This document shows, one piece after another, positions 17,182 through 26,530 of a stretch of 36,878 bases of DNA. Location: assembly GCA_023250715.1 (NCBI GenBank), contig JAHFAF010000015.1:1-36878 (forward strand). Reading direction: 5' to 3'. The first letter of the stretch is position 1. Each line of letters starts with the position of its first letter. The notes under the pieces are model-generated. The model saw nothing but the letters and a program-made list of their open reading frames with translations, did no database searches and was not told the DNA's origin. A program made the position numbers and the translations under genes. This DNA comes from Pseudobdellovibrionaceae bacterium (GTDB lineage Bacteria > Bdellovibrionota > FAC87 > UBA2466).

Positions 17182-17997
17182 ATGACGGTACTCCAGGCGT
17201 TCATCCTCGGCATGGTCCAAGGACTCACTGAATTCTTACCGATCAGTAGCTCCGCCCACTTGGTTCTCTTCCCCTGGTTCTTAAAATGGCAGGATCCGGG
17301 ACTGGCCTTCGACGTTTTCCTCCATCTGGGAACTCTGCTCGCCGTGTTCGGCTATTTTTTTCGGGACTGGTTGCAGTTGGCGAAGGCCGGTTTCATGAGC
17401 GTCGTCGATCGAAGGATTGGCTTTGATAGGGAGCGCCTTCTCTTTTGGCTTCTTGTTCTCGGGACGATTCCGGCTGGGGTTGCCGGTCTTCTCTTTCACC
17501 ATCAGGTGGAAGAGCATTTTCGAGATCCTCTTTTAATTGCCATCCCTCTGGCGCTGGTGGGCTTTCTTATGTATTGGGTCGACGGCAATTATCCGTCCTT
17601 AAGGCATGTCGACGAGCTTTCCTTTAAAGATGCCTTTTGGATTGGCATTGCTCAGGCCTGTTCGATTGTTCCGGGCGTTTCCCGATCTGGAAGCACGATG
17701 ACGATGGGCCGATTGCGCAGCGTGAATCGAGAGTCTGCGGCAAGATTTTCTTTTCTCCTTTCTTTTCCCATTACCGCTTCTGCTTGTTTATTCGAGGGGA
17801 AAAAACTCATGGAGCAGGCGGGACAGGGAATTTCCATGCAATGTCTGGTGGCGGGGTTTCTTGCTTCTGCCGTCTTCGGCATCTTGAGCATTCACGTGCT
17901 CTTAAGACTCTTGCGTACCGCGGACTTCAAGATATTCGCCTGGTACCGCGTATTTCTCGCGGCGGGAATTGTCTTTTGGTCCCTCATGAAGCGTTAG
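17182..17997 (+). CDS. uppP: Undecaprenyl-diphosphatase
   Basis: MTVLQAFILGMVQGLTEFLPISSSAHLVL (E/Q-rich motif) and PGVSRSGSTMTMGRLRSVNRESAARFSFLLSFPI. Confidence 0.95.
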   Translation: MTVLQAFILGMVQGLTEFLPISSSAHLVLFPWFLKWQDPGLAFDVFLHLGTLLAVFGYFFRDWLQLAKAGFMSVVDRRIGFDRERLLFWLLVLGTIPAGVAGLLFHHQVEEHFRDPLLIAIPLALVGFLMYWVDGNYPSLRHVDELSFKDAFWIGIAQACSIVPGVSRSGSTMTMGRLRSVNRESAARFSFLLSFPITASACLFEGKKLMEQAGQGISMQCLVAGFLASAVFGILSIHVLLRLLRTADFKIFAWYRVFLAAGIVFWSLMKR

Positions 17998-18794
17998 CCC
18001 ACGATTGTTTCCAAGAATTTAGTTTCCTCTGGCGTGAGCTCCCACTCCCTGGAGGCGAGGTCCTGCTTCATGTGCTCGGGCGAAGTGGTACCGGTCAATG
18101 GATGCATTCCAATTTGCTGAGAGAAGCGGAAGATTACCTGCTCGGGTATTGCATTCCATCTCTGCGAAATTTCCAAGACCTTTGGGTGATCGAGGACATA
18201 GGGATTCGCCGTTAAAAGAGAGAACCCTTGGTAGAGAATTTGATGCTCAAGGCATATTTTACGCACCTCCCGATCCCATCCACGGTTAGCGTAACAACGA
18301 TTCTGCACGACTTGAGGCTTTTGCTTTGCCTGACGAACGAGAGAGTCGAGCTGAAGAGCGTTTACATTACTGATTCCGATGAGCTTAGCCTTGCCCGCTT
18401 GATGGAGCTTCTCGAGAGCCCCCCAGACCTGCCAATCCTCGTCGATTAAGCCAGGATGCCCGTAAGGGCCGTGCAAAAGATAGGAGTCCAGATAATCGGT
18501 GCGCAAATGCTCTAGTGAACTCTTGAAAGATTGCTCGACTTGGGTAGGAATGTCCGCATTTTCCTCGTAGGGAAGTCTCTCATCCTGGCCGTCTAGCGAG
18601 GTGAATTTCGTCTGCAGAAAGAGCTCCTCACGTTTGAAATCCTTCAAGGCATCGCCGACCAATTTTTCGGAGTAATGTTTGAGCTGGTTCGCCGTATCAA
18701 TCCCGCGAAAGCCTGCGTGCAGTGCCTGCTCGACATACACAGTCGTGCGCTCTTTTTTCCAAGCCGTCCCGTAAAGAATCCAAGGCATTTTCAT
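17994..18794 (-). CDS. Aldo/keto reductase
   Basis: ALHAGFRGIDTANQLKHYSEKLVGDAL...LFLQTKFT...DYLDSYLLHGP...GKAKLIGISNVNALQLDSL. Confidence 0.88.
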   Translation of the reverse strand: MKMPWILYGTAWKKERTTVYVEQALHAGFRGIDTANQLKHYSEKLVGDALKDFKREELFLQTKFTSLDGQDERLPYEENADIPTQVEQSFKSSLEHLRTDYLDSYLLHGPYGHPGLIDEDWQVWGALEKLHQAGKAKLIGISNVNALQLDSLVRQAKQKPQVVQNRCYANRGWDREVRKICLEHQILYQGFSLLTANPYVLDHPKVLEISQRWNAIPEQVIFRFSQQIGMHPLTGTTSPEHMKQDLASREWELTPEETKFLETIVG

Positions 18795-18871
18795 GATCTC
18801 GCTCCGTCCTTGCGAGGCCTCGAAGAGGCCGTGGCAATCTCGTGAGACTGCTTCGCATAGGCTCGCAGATA

Positions 18872-19612
18872 CTAGAAATTGTAGGTAATGGAAAGGACGC
18901 CGGTGAAGTAGTCGCCGGAGCGATCGGCACCTTGAATGCCGAGGTTGTCGCTTTCATCGACGAAGAAGATGAGATGGTAACGGAAATCAGCGCCCAAGTA
19001 GATGTGGCGCCGGTAGATCGAAAACTCCACGCCGCCTCCGGCGTAACCGCCGAAGTTGCTCGTGTTCGAATCCCCGACGGTGGCACTCAGGCCTCCGGTG
19101 GCTCCCGTAACCGTTTGCTGGCGTAAGTAGGCACCACCACCAAAGGCGAGGTAGGGATTTGCGATCGCGATCGCCTTGGGTGCATTTTTCGTATCGAAGT
19201 AATAGCGAAAGCCCAGAGTGATCGGCAAAAGATCCGTTGCGATGGTGAGCTGCTGGGTGGCGCTCACAGTAAGAATGTCTTCCTGCTGAGCGTAATGGCC
19301 TGAAGCTTCCAGGCAGATAGATTTATCGAAGAAGTATTGTAGGCGTGCTCCGAAATACGGCCCAGGGGCCACGGTCTTACCCAAGCCTCCGGTATAAATG
19401 CCAATTCCCACATCCACTCCGAGCATGAGGTAGCGCCCTAGGTGGAAAAATTCCTTATCCTCCTTTTCGTCCTCCGCGAATTCGTAGTTTGCGGGGTCGC
19501 CAAAGGGGTCGGTAATGCCCTTGTACTCGGAGCCTTGGCTTTCGGCTCGAGCATTCGAGGGTGCGAGGAGGGCCCAGGCCCCCAGCGCCAAAATGAGGAG
19601 TTGTCTGTTCAT
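18872..19612 (-). CDS. Outer-membrane beta-barrel protein
   Basis: Signal peptide MNRQLLILALGAWALLAPSNARAE. Alternating amphipathic strands; C-terminal ...GDYFTGVLSITYNF ends in the aromatic residue typical of barrel proteins. Confidence 0.75.
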   Translation of the reverse strand: MNRQLLILALGAWALLAPSNARAESQGSEYKGITDPFGDPANYEFAEDEKEDKEFFHLGRYLMLGVDVGIGIYTGGLGKTVAPGPYFGARLQYFFDKSICLEASGHYAQQEDILTVSATQQLTIATDLLPITLGFRYYFDTKNAPKAIAIANPYLAFGGGAYLRQQTVTGATGGLSATVGDSNTSNFGGYAGGGVEFSIYRRHIYLGADFRYHLIFFVDESDNLGIQGADRSGDYFTGVLSITYNF

Positions 19613-19864
19613 TCAATATAAGAAATGTGCAGTAACACTTATTATACCGTCGACGGGGGGCCGCGTCGATGCACAGCTCGTATACAGTGTGCCGTATTCT
19701 AAAAGGATGCAGCCTTGGAAAATTGAAGAAAACGGGATCTTATTTTCTTGGGGGTTATTTTGACTTCGGGGGGTTTTTTGGTAGTTTCTAGGGGCACTTT
19801 TTACCTAGAGATTCGATTAGTTGCCCTGAGGATGGCCGTAAGGGTGAAATGAGGAGACGTAAGC

Positions 19865-20584
19865 GTGAGTAAGCCGCCCCGCATTGATAGAAAGTCTTTG
19901 AAGAACCCCGATGAATTTGTCACGAGGGGTCGAGCCGGTCTTGGTTTTCTAGTGAGACACCAGAAGCGCTTTGTCCCAGTTCTCCTCGGTCTCGGAGTAG
20001 TCGTTGTAGCGACCTATGGCTATGACTACTGGTCCAAAGTCCAAATGGAAAAGGGGTGGCAGTCTTACAATGCCGCGATCAAACTTCCGGAAGATCAAAG
20101 ATGGGAAAAGTTAAAGACTCTTCACGGAGAATTGAAATCTGGAAGGCCTGCTTTTTTCGCGGCCGTGAATCTTGCTGATCATTACTTCGATGAAGCAAAG
20201 AAAGGTGAGCTCAAGGGGGCCGCGGAAAAATCCACCTCCGCCGTGACTTCAGCTGAGTGGTATCAGCGTGCGACGGTGGAGCCTTCCTTACTGCCAGCGG
20301 AGCAACAGCTTTTGCAAATTAATCGGGGGGGGGCTCTCGAAATCGGCAAGCAGTGGGACGATGCCCTGTCGGCGTATCAAAAGGCTACCGATCTGGGCGG
20401 AGATGCGAAAGGCTTGGCTCTCCTCGGAGTAGCACGGGTTCACGAGGCAAAGGGGGAGACTCCTAAGGCAGTCGAGACTTACGAAAAAGTTGCCACGGAT
20501 TTTGGCGCCAATGAGTATGGGAAGATGGCCAAGAACTCATTGCGCCGGTTGAAGAGCCCTCTTTTTGAGGCCCCGAAGTCGTAA
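19865..20584 (+). CDS. YfgM-like TPR-type membrane-anchored protein
   Basis: Single N-terminal TM (FVPVLLGLGVVVVATYGYDYW), TPR-like helices, and position immediately upstream of a BamB-like gene as in yfgM-bamB. Confidence 0.7.
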   Translation: MSKPPRIDRKSLKNPDEFVTRGRAGLGFLVRHQKRFVPVLLGLGVVVVATYGYDYWSKVQMEKGWQSYNAAIKLPEDQRWEKLKTLHGELKSGRPAFFAAVNLADHYFDEAKKGELKGAAEKSTSAVTSAEWYQRATVEPSLLPAEQQLLQINRGGALEIGKQWDDALSAYQKATDLGGDAKGLALLGVARVHEAKGETPKAVETYEKVATDFGANEYGKMAKNSLRRLKSPLFEAPKS

Positions 20585-21796
20585 ATGACAAAACTACGTT
20601 TTATTTTCTGTTTCCTAGTCGTCTGCCAGGTTTCGGCTTGGGCAAAAGTTTCCGCGTTCACGCGTTGGATCGATCCTTCGCGTCTGGGAGAGCGCTGGGA
20701 ACAACACCCGCTCGAGCGCACCCGCCCTCTCGTTGTTGGTGATATTCTCTACTATTCCAACTTGTCAGGCGATGTGATGGCTGTTCACCGGTTGGAAGGG
20801 TACCCGCTATGGAAAAAGCGTCTACCCGCAGGTGTTGAGGGAGCATTGACCTATGCGCGCTCAAAAATTTTCGTAGGTGACACCGCTGGAAACTTGTTTG
20901 CTTTGAGTGCCCGGGACGGATCGGAAATCTGGAAATTCAAGATCCAATCGGAATGGCTCTCAGCCCCGACCGTTCTCAGGGATAAAGTCTTTGTCTCAAG
21001 CTCCAATGACGAGATCTTTGCCCTCTCCGAGCAAACCGGCAAAGAGCTTTGGCATTACTCCCATCGTGGTGACGAGAAGATGACGGTGCGGGGGACGGGC
21101 AGCCCGGCAGTTTACGGCAATGAGGTCTTCCAAGGTTTTTCCGATGGCTACCTCGTCGGCCTTTCCGCAGTGGACGGGAAAATTTTGTGGGAAAAGAAGT
21201 TGCGTAGCCGGGAGCGCTTCTATGACGTCGATATGGCTCCTTACGTGGATGATCAGAGTGTCATCGCGGCCACATTTGACGGAAAACTCTACAGCTTGAA
21301 TCGAATGAATGGAGAGAGCCAGTGGGTGGCCTCGGTGGGAAGTTACGGTGGGTTTCTGGTCGAGAATGACGTGGTCTTTTTTTCCGGCCTGAACGGATAT
21401 TTTCATGCCCTCGACAGAAAAACAGGCTCCGTGAAATGGAAGACTCCCTTCATGGAGGGAATCGGTCTTACGCCGACAAGAGTGGGAGAGCTTATCGTGA
21501 TCCCTACCTCGAGCGATCCTCTTTACCTAATTCAACCGAAGGATGGGGAAGTGGTTTGGAAAGGGGGGCTTGGCGCTGGGACCTTGGCTCCTGTCGCCGC
21601 GAGCGGGGACGATCAGTGGTTCTACTGCTTGAGCAATTACGGTGTTCTTTATTCGTTTGAGGTTTTGCGCTCAAGCCCCTTCTTGCAGCGGCCTGAGACA
21701 GTGGCAACCCCATCGGCTATTCAGAGGCACCGTGATTTTCATGAGGCCCCCCCTCCAACGCCCGTAACTCCCGAGCCTGAAAAACAGTCGACGTGA
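20585..21796 (+). CDS. BamB-like PQQ-repeat beta-propeller protein
   Basis: Repeated GxxxxALxxxxGxxxWK blades (GNLFALSARDGSEIWKF, DEIFALSEQTGKELWHY, GYFHALDRKTGSVKWKT). Confidence 0.82.
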   Translation: MTKLRFIFCFLVVCQVSAWAKVSAFTRWIDPSRLGERWEQHPLERTRPLVVGDILYYSNLSGDVMAVHRLEGYPLWKKRLPAGVEGALTYARSKIFVGDTAGNLFALSARDGSEIWKFKIQSEWLSAPTVLRDKVFVSSSNDEIFALSEQTGKELWHYSHRGDEKMTVRGTGSPAVYGNEVFQGFSDGYLVGLSAVDGKILWEKKLRSRERFYDVDMAPYVDDQSVIAATFDGKLYSLNRMNGESQWVASVGSYGGFLVENDVVFFSGLNGYFHALDRKTGSVKWKTPFMEGIGLTPTRVGELIVIPTSSDPLYLIQPKDGEVVWKGGLGAGTLAPVAASGDDQWFYCLSNYGVLYSFEVLRSSPFLQRPETVATPSAIQRHRDFHEAPPPTPVTPEPEKQST

Positions 21797-22851
21797 AAAA
21801 CGTTCAGTCACTTCTGGAAGAGGCTAAAACGCAATTCGTCTTTTCCGGTTACCAGCTCGCGGGAGACTGGGCCGGAGATTCTTTTTCCCTTCACGGTGGA
21901 ATGACAAGCTATTGGCCCGAAGGGACGAAAATGCAGGCGAACTCTCTTTTTGATATCGGCTCGCTCACGAAAGTTGTCGCGACCACCTCTCTTCTCGCGC
22001 GTGCTGTGGATCAGAAAAAGTTGGCCCTGGAAGACTCGATTGGAAAGTGGATCCCTGAATTCAAGGGCACTCCCTATGAAACCATTCCTGTGAGTGACTT
22101 TCTTTGCCATTCGGCCGGCATGAAATGGTGGCACCCTCTTTATCTGGAGGCTGAAGGAACAACGCTTCTCTCAGTACTCAAGCGGGAGCAGTCCACCTTC
22201 TGCGAAGCGAAGCCTGGAGTGCGAGCTCTTTACAGTGATATTGATTTCTGGATCCTAGGGCTTGTTCTCGAGCGGGCCTGCGGAAAATTACTGCCACACT
22301 TTCACGCTGAAGTAGTGAAGCCCTTGGGGTTGAAGGTAACTACCTATGGCCCCGTGGAAGCGAAGAGTAGTGTCGCGACTGAGTACTGCCTTCATAGAAG
22401 AAGAATTCTTCACGGAGAGGTGTTCGACGAAAATGCCGCCTTTCTGGGAGGTGTCTGCGCTCACGCAGGCCTTTTCTCTACGGCCGAGGATTTAGTGACC
22501 TGGGCGAAGGCCTGGCGGGATGCCTTAGAGGGAAACTCGCAGTGGATCTCCTCAGAAACTGCCCAAAGATTTTCAAAGCCGGTGGGAAGAATAGTGGAGA
22601 GTACCTGGGCTTTGGGCTGGGATACGAAATCTCCTAAGGATTCGTCCGCTGGAAATTTTCTTTCTTTGAGAAGCTTTGGACATTTAGGGTACCCTGGTTG
22701 TTCTGTCTGGATTGATCCCGACGTAGGCGCTGTCGTGGTTTTTTTGTCGAATCGGATTCATCCTTCTCGTTTGGATGAAAGAATTCGGGCATTGCGTCCG
22801 AGAGTACATGATGCCGTTGCGCTGAATTTTTCGAGACCAAAGGGGAAGTAA
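21793..22851 (+). CDS. Serine hydrolase, beta-lactamase/PBP-like (class C fold)
   Basis: GTG start overlapping the bamB-like stop. SxxK in DIGSLTKVVATTSL, YxD/N in ALYSDIDFWILG, C-terminal FGHLGYPGCSVWIDP. Confidence 0.85.
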   Translation: MKNVQSLLEEAKTQFVFSGYQLAGDWAGDSFSLHGGMTSYWPEGTKMQANSLFDIGSLTKVVATTSLLARAVDQKKLALEDSIGKWIPEFKGTPYETIPVSDFLCHSAGMKWWHPLYLEAEGTTLLSVLKREQSTFCEAKPGVRALYSDIDFWILGLVLERACGKLLPHFHAEVVKPLGLKVTTYGPVEAKSSVATEYCLHRRRILHGEVFDENAAFLGGVCAHAGLFSTAEDLVTWAKAWRDALEGNSQWISSETAQRFSKPVGRIVESTWALGWDTKSPKDSSAGNFLSLRSFGHLGYPGCSVWIDPDVGAVVVFLSNRIHPSRLDERIRALRPRVHDAVALNFSRPKGK

Positions 22852-24249
22852 ATGCAACCCAAGAAAATTCATTTCGTGGGCGTGGGCGGGGTGGCCATGG
22901 GCACCTTCGCGGTGGCGTTGTCCGAATATGGGCATGAGGTCACCGGCAGTGATAACGCCCTTTACGAGCCCATGAAGGGAGTTTTGGCGAGCGCGAAGGT
23001 TACCCTCTTCGAGGGGTTTAAGGCGGAAAATCTCCAGAGAGTGCACCCGGACCTCGTCGTGATTGGAAACGTTGTTCGTAAAGACAACCCTGAAGCCCAG
23101 GCCTGGATTCGCAGCGGCACCAAGTTTCTTTCTCTCGCGGAAGCCGTTCGAGTATTTTTAATCCAGGACAAGAGGTCTTTGGTTTGCGCGGGCACCCATG
23201 GAAAGACGACGACGAGTAGCTGGACCTCGTTCCTTCTCCAGGAATTGGAAATGAATCCGAGTTATTTGATCGGTGGAGTGCCTCTAGATCTGGATCGGGG
23301 GTGTAAACTCACCGATAGCGACCTCTTTGTTTGCGAGGGGGACGAGTACGATTCCGCCTTTTTCGACAAGGGGGCTAAGTTCCTCCATTACTACCCTCAT
23401 TTTTTATTGCTCCTCAATATCGAGTTCGATCACGCGGATATTTATAAGGACCTGAAGCATGTCCAGGCGTCTTTTGAGAAATTGGTAGCGCTCCTTCCCG
23501 GCGATGGCCTTTGCGTCGCACGTTACGAAGATGCCGTGGTGATGGAAACAATTGCGGGTGCCATTTGCCCGATTCAAACCTTCGGTTCTTCACCCGGGGC
23601 TATGTGGAGACTCGGCCAACGCACAGAAAGCGAAAATGGGTATGAGTTCGAGCTCATTTATAAGAATCGCTCGGTGGGAAATTTCAAGTCCCCGATGTTT
23701 GGCGAGCACAATCTCTTGAATCTTACGGCTGGAATCGTTGCCGCCGTGAACTTGGGAGCTTCGATTGAAAAGATTCGTCCTATCGTGGAAAAATTTCGAG
23801 GGGCCCGCCGCCGCCAGGAAGTCTTGATGAAAGATCCGATTGTCCTCGTGGATGATTTTGCGCATCATCCGACGGAGGTGAAGGCAACCCTCAAGGCAGT
23901 CCGGCAACGTTACCCGCAGGGAAAACTCTGGGCGCTCTTTGAGCCTAGGTCTGCAACAGCACGGCGTAGTGTTCACCAGGATGAATACGCCGCTGCCTTT
24001 GATAGCGCCGATGAAATTCTGGTTTCTACTCCGTACCGCCAGGGAGAGTTAAAAGAGGGGGAAAAGCTCAGCACGGATGTTTTGGTAGACTCCTTGGTCA
24101 CCCGAGGTAAGAAGGCGGCTTCGCTCACTAAATCCCAGGAAATTGTCGAGAAAGTGGTCGCCGGCCGGACGGGGCGCGACATTGTGGTCGTGATGTCGAA
24201 CGGCGAGTTTGATAAAATACAGGAAAAGCTGATCAAGGCATTTTCCTGA
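22852..24249 (+). CDS. mpl: UDP-N-acetylmuramate:L-Ala-gamma-D-Glu-meso-DAP ligase
   Basis: IHFVGVGGVAMG, P-loop CAGTHGKTTTSSW, FGEHNLLNLTAGI, VLVDDFAHHPTEVKATL; Mur-ligase family, Mpl-type. Confidence 0.88.
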   Translation: MQPKKIHFVGVGGVAMGTFAVALSEYGHEVTGSDNALYEPMKGVLASAKVTLFEGFKAENLQRVHPDLVVIGNVVRKDNPEAQAWIRSGTKFLSLAEAVRVFLIQDKRSLVCAGTHGKTTTSSWTSFLLQELEMNPSYLIGGVPLDLDRGCKLTDSDLFVCEGDEYDSAFFDKGAKFLHYYPHFLLLLNIEFDHADIYKDLKHVQASFEKLVALLPGDGLCVARYEDAVVMETIAGAICPIQTFGSSPGAMWRLGQRTESENGYEFELIYKNRSVGNFKSPMFGEHNLLNLTAGIVAAVNLGASIEKIRPIVEKFRGARRRQEVLMKDPIVLVDDFAHHPTEVKATLKAVRQRYPQGKLWALFEPRSATARRSVHQDEYAAAFDSADEILVSTPYRQGELKEGEKLSTDVLVDSLVTRGKKAASLTKSQEIVEKVVAGRTGRDIVVVMSNGEFDKIQEKLIKAFS

Positions 24250-24266
24250 TAAAAATATTAAGAAAA

Positions 24267-25118
24267 ATGAACGAACGAGGGGCGACGTTTGTCGACTACC
24301 TCATGGTGACGGCAGCCGTTGCAGGCATCATGGTTCCTATTGTGAACCGATTTTTCGGCACTGCGATTGTGAACTCTCTCTATAGCAATCGGCAGCGCCT
24401 TGTGGATTTTATCGCGCAGACGCCGAAGCGCCCCGTTCCGAACATATGGTTTAGTCGTGAAAGGCAGGGAGAGCCTGGTGGGAACGGAGATGTCGGAGGC
24501 AATGGCGACGTAGGGGGAAATGGGCAACTCGGTAATGTGGGAGAAGTCGGCGGAAACGGCGAAGTAGGTGGTAACGGGAAGTTAGGAAATGTCGGAAAAG
24601 TGGGTGGCGGCGGTCGACTTGGAAAAGTGGGAAATGTTGGGGGAAACGGCCAACTTGGAAATGTGGGTAATGTAGGTGGCGGCGGTACGGGCGCTGGAGG
24701 CGCTGGCGGTGCGGGAGGAGCAGGCGGTGGTGGACTAAGTGAGAATTTCTTCGACTCTAAATCAGGAAAAGGTGGAGGGAAGAGTGCGGAGGAAGCGGAA
24801 GGCGGGGGAGGCGGAACCGGAAAAGCTTACGGCCGTGGCGGCGGCGGAGCAGAATCCTCGAGCGGGGGTGGGGGAGGTTTCGACTCGGGCTCGCGATCGA
24901 AGCTACAGTCTAATAAGCAAGGAGCGGATGATAGCGGAAAAGTGGATGGCGGAGCCGAGGGGAGAAAAGCTCAGAATGAACAGATTGCTCGCGTGGAGGA
25001 ATTTGAACGTTCGCGCGGCAAAACTTTCGATTGGTGGTTTCTTATCAAAGTATTGATAGTCCTTCTCATCTTGTTCTTGTTAATCCTCATCGCACTCAGC
25101 AATTTAAAGAGGTCTTAA
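24267..25118 (+). CDS. Gly-rich hexapeptide-repeat protein with Flp-prepilin-like N-terminus and C-terminal TM
   Basis: N-term RG|ATFVDYLMVTAAVAGIMVPIV; repeats GGNGDV GGNGDV GGNGQL GNVGEV GGNGEV GGNGKL GNVGKV GGGGRL GKVGNV GGNGQL GNVGNV; C-term WWFLIKVLIVLLILFLLILIAL. Confidence 0.75.
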   Translation: MNERGATFVDYLMVTAAVAGIMVPIVNRFFGTAIVNSLYSNRQRLVDFIAQTPKRPVPNIWFSRERQGEPGGNGDVGGNGDVGGNGQLGNVGEVGGNGEVGGNGKLGNVGKVGGGGRLGKVGNVGGNGQLGNVGNVGGGGTGAGGAGGAGGAGGGGLSENFFDSKSGKGGGKSAEEAEGGGGGTGKAYGRGGGGAESSSGGGGGFDSGSRSKLQSNKQGADDSGKVDGGAEGRKAQNEQIARVEEFERSRGKTFDWWFLIKVLIVLLILFLLILIALSNLKRS

Positions 25119-25120
25119 AA

Positions 25121-25160
25121 AAACGAAAGCCGAGAAGACCTGGAGTCTTACTCGGCTTTC
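25121..25160 (-). terminator. Intrinsic terminator reading on the minus strand
   Basis: Stem GAAAGCCGAG/CTCGGCTTTC (25125-25134 and 25151-25160), extended by AAGAC/GTCTT. On the minus strand it is followed by a T-rich run (GTTTTTTT). Confidence 0.7.
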
Positions 25161-25398
25161 CAGAGCGAACGTCGACGGTATGGTTTGCACAAACGTTCAG
25201 TTAATTGAGGAAATTAGGATAGGGGCCGTCGAAAGGCTCCGTTTTTGACCCGTTTCAGAGTCATTAGGTTTGGTTACAAAACTTTTCTTCCTATCCTTTA
25301 CCTCAAGCACAGCTAGATAAGAGCAACCCGAGTGCCACCGGGCCTGTCGTATAACTAATTGAAATTATTGGAATGACGGGTGACGAAACAGGGCAGTT

Positions 25399-25725
25399 TC
25401 AAGCGGCGGTGACGTCAAAAGTCAGCCCTATGCCCTGAATTGTCGTTTCGTAGGAAAAAAGCGGATTCTTTGGGATAGGTAGTGGAAGACCTTCTTCCTG
25501 GACCCGTGACGCTGCTGCGCGCACGTAAGTAAGGTGCCTAAGCGATTTCTGAGGCCGCTTGGCACCCGCCTGGAGGAACCAGTCGGGAATTTTTCGGGGA
25601 TTTAAAAAGTGGCCCTGAAGATTTCGAAGAAATTTCAGGGCGACAAGGCGGTGCCGCTTGCTGCGTTTATGAGAGTCCCAGCTCGTCCAGAAGCCCATAG
25701 TCAGCAGGGCACCCGCTCTCGCCAC
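25399..25725 (-). CDS. Hypothetical protein (108 aa), uncertain
   Basis: Only substantial ORF in this intergenic interval; basic composition; no recognised family. Confidence 0.3.
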   Translation of the reverse strand: MARAGALLTMGFWTSWDSHKRSKRHRLVALKFLRNLQGHFLNPRKIPDWFLQAGAKRPQKSLRHLTYVRAAASRVQEEGLPLPIPKNPLFSYETTIQGIGLTFDVTAA

Positions 25726-25804
25726 TCGTGATTCGCTCTCGCTCTTTTCCTAGCTCTCTGATGCGGCGTAACCTCAATTTTTTTCAGAGAACCCTTAGAC
25801 TTTC

Positions 25805-26446
25805 TCAGAGACTGAGTCCTAAGGCGATATTCATAAACGGCACGGAATGGCGGGTCGCGCGTTCGGCCTGGGTAGTGGCTTGCGTTTCTAGCTCCTTGTA
25901 GCGATCGGTGAGTTTGATTGAATCAATGAGAACCTGGCCAAAGGGGTCCTCGCTCGAAGCATCCACGGAGGTTTTCGCGGAAATGGGAAAGAGCCACCCT
26001 AGGCTCAGTCTTAGCGTAAGATTCGAAGCGATCTCCCACCTCCATCCCGCTGTGGGAGTAAGAAAAATGCTCGACGTATCGGCTGTCGCAAGCATGGAGA
26101 TTGGCGTGAGCTTTCCCAGAAAATCCACTTCGACAGGCCCATTCTTTTCTCCTCGGACATAGTGACAGCCGGCGAGTAACCCAAGGAAAAAATTCCCTTC
26201 CCACGGATAGAAGAAAGACCCCACCGAATAATGTGTAAGGGAAACGCTCACCTCTTGAATGGAGAAGGGAATCCTAACCGGGTTAAGAGAGAAAAAAAAC
26301 TCTGCCTGTTTTTTCCAGATCATGCTGGCCCCCGCCCCGGCAAGGTGTGGGAAGGCTAATTTTGCATGAACCTCCCAGGCGAAGTCCGATGGTTCATGAG
26401 CAAAACAGGAAAGCGAGAAGAGTGAGAGAAAAACGAAGGGCCGCAC
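25805..26446 (-). CDS. Probable outer-membrane/secreted protein
   Basis: Signal peptide MRPFVFLSLFSLSCFAH; aromatic/Gly-rich alternating segments (SVGSFFYPWEGNFFLGLLAGCHYV, LTPTAGWRWEIASNLTLRLSLGWLFPI) suggest a small beta-barrel. Confidence 0.6.
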   Translation of the reverse strand: MRPFVFLSLFSLSCFAHEPSDFAWEVHAKLAFPHLAGAGASMIWKKQAEFFFSLNPVRIPFSIQEVSVSLTHYSVGSFFYPWEGNFFLGLLAGCHYVRGEKNGPVEVDFLGKLTPISMLATADTSSIFLTPTAGWRWEIASNLTLRLSLGWLFPISAKTSVDASSEDPFGQVLIDSIKLTDRYKELETQATTQAERATRHSVPFMNIALGLSL

Positions 26447-26530
26447 TTCTCTATCTTATAAAACTAATTCTCTCTATGCCAATAGACTCTTCCATGGGTG
26501 GTAATAATGGAGGGGTGAAGACAAAGGGCT

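Noticed and set aside
24475-24735. Regular spaced G-rich DNA suggesting a CRISPR-like array or G-quadruplex
   Set aside because: Repeats are 18-nt codon-level repeats in an intact reading frame, with no constant repeat/variable spacer pattern and no clear four-run G3 tract.
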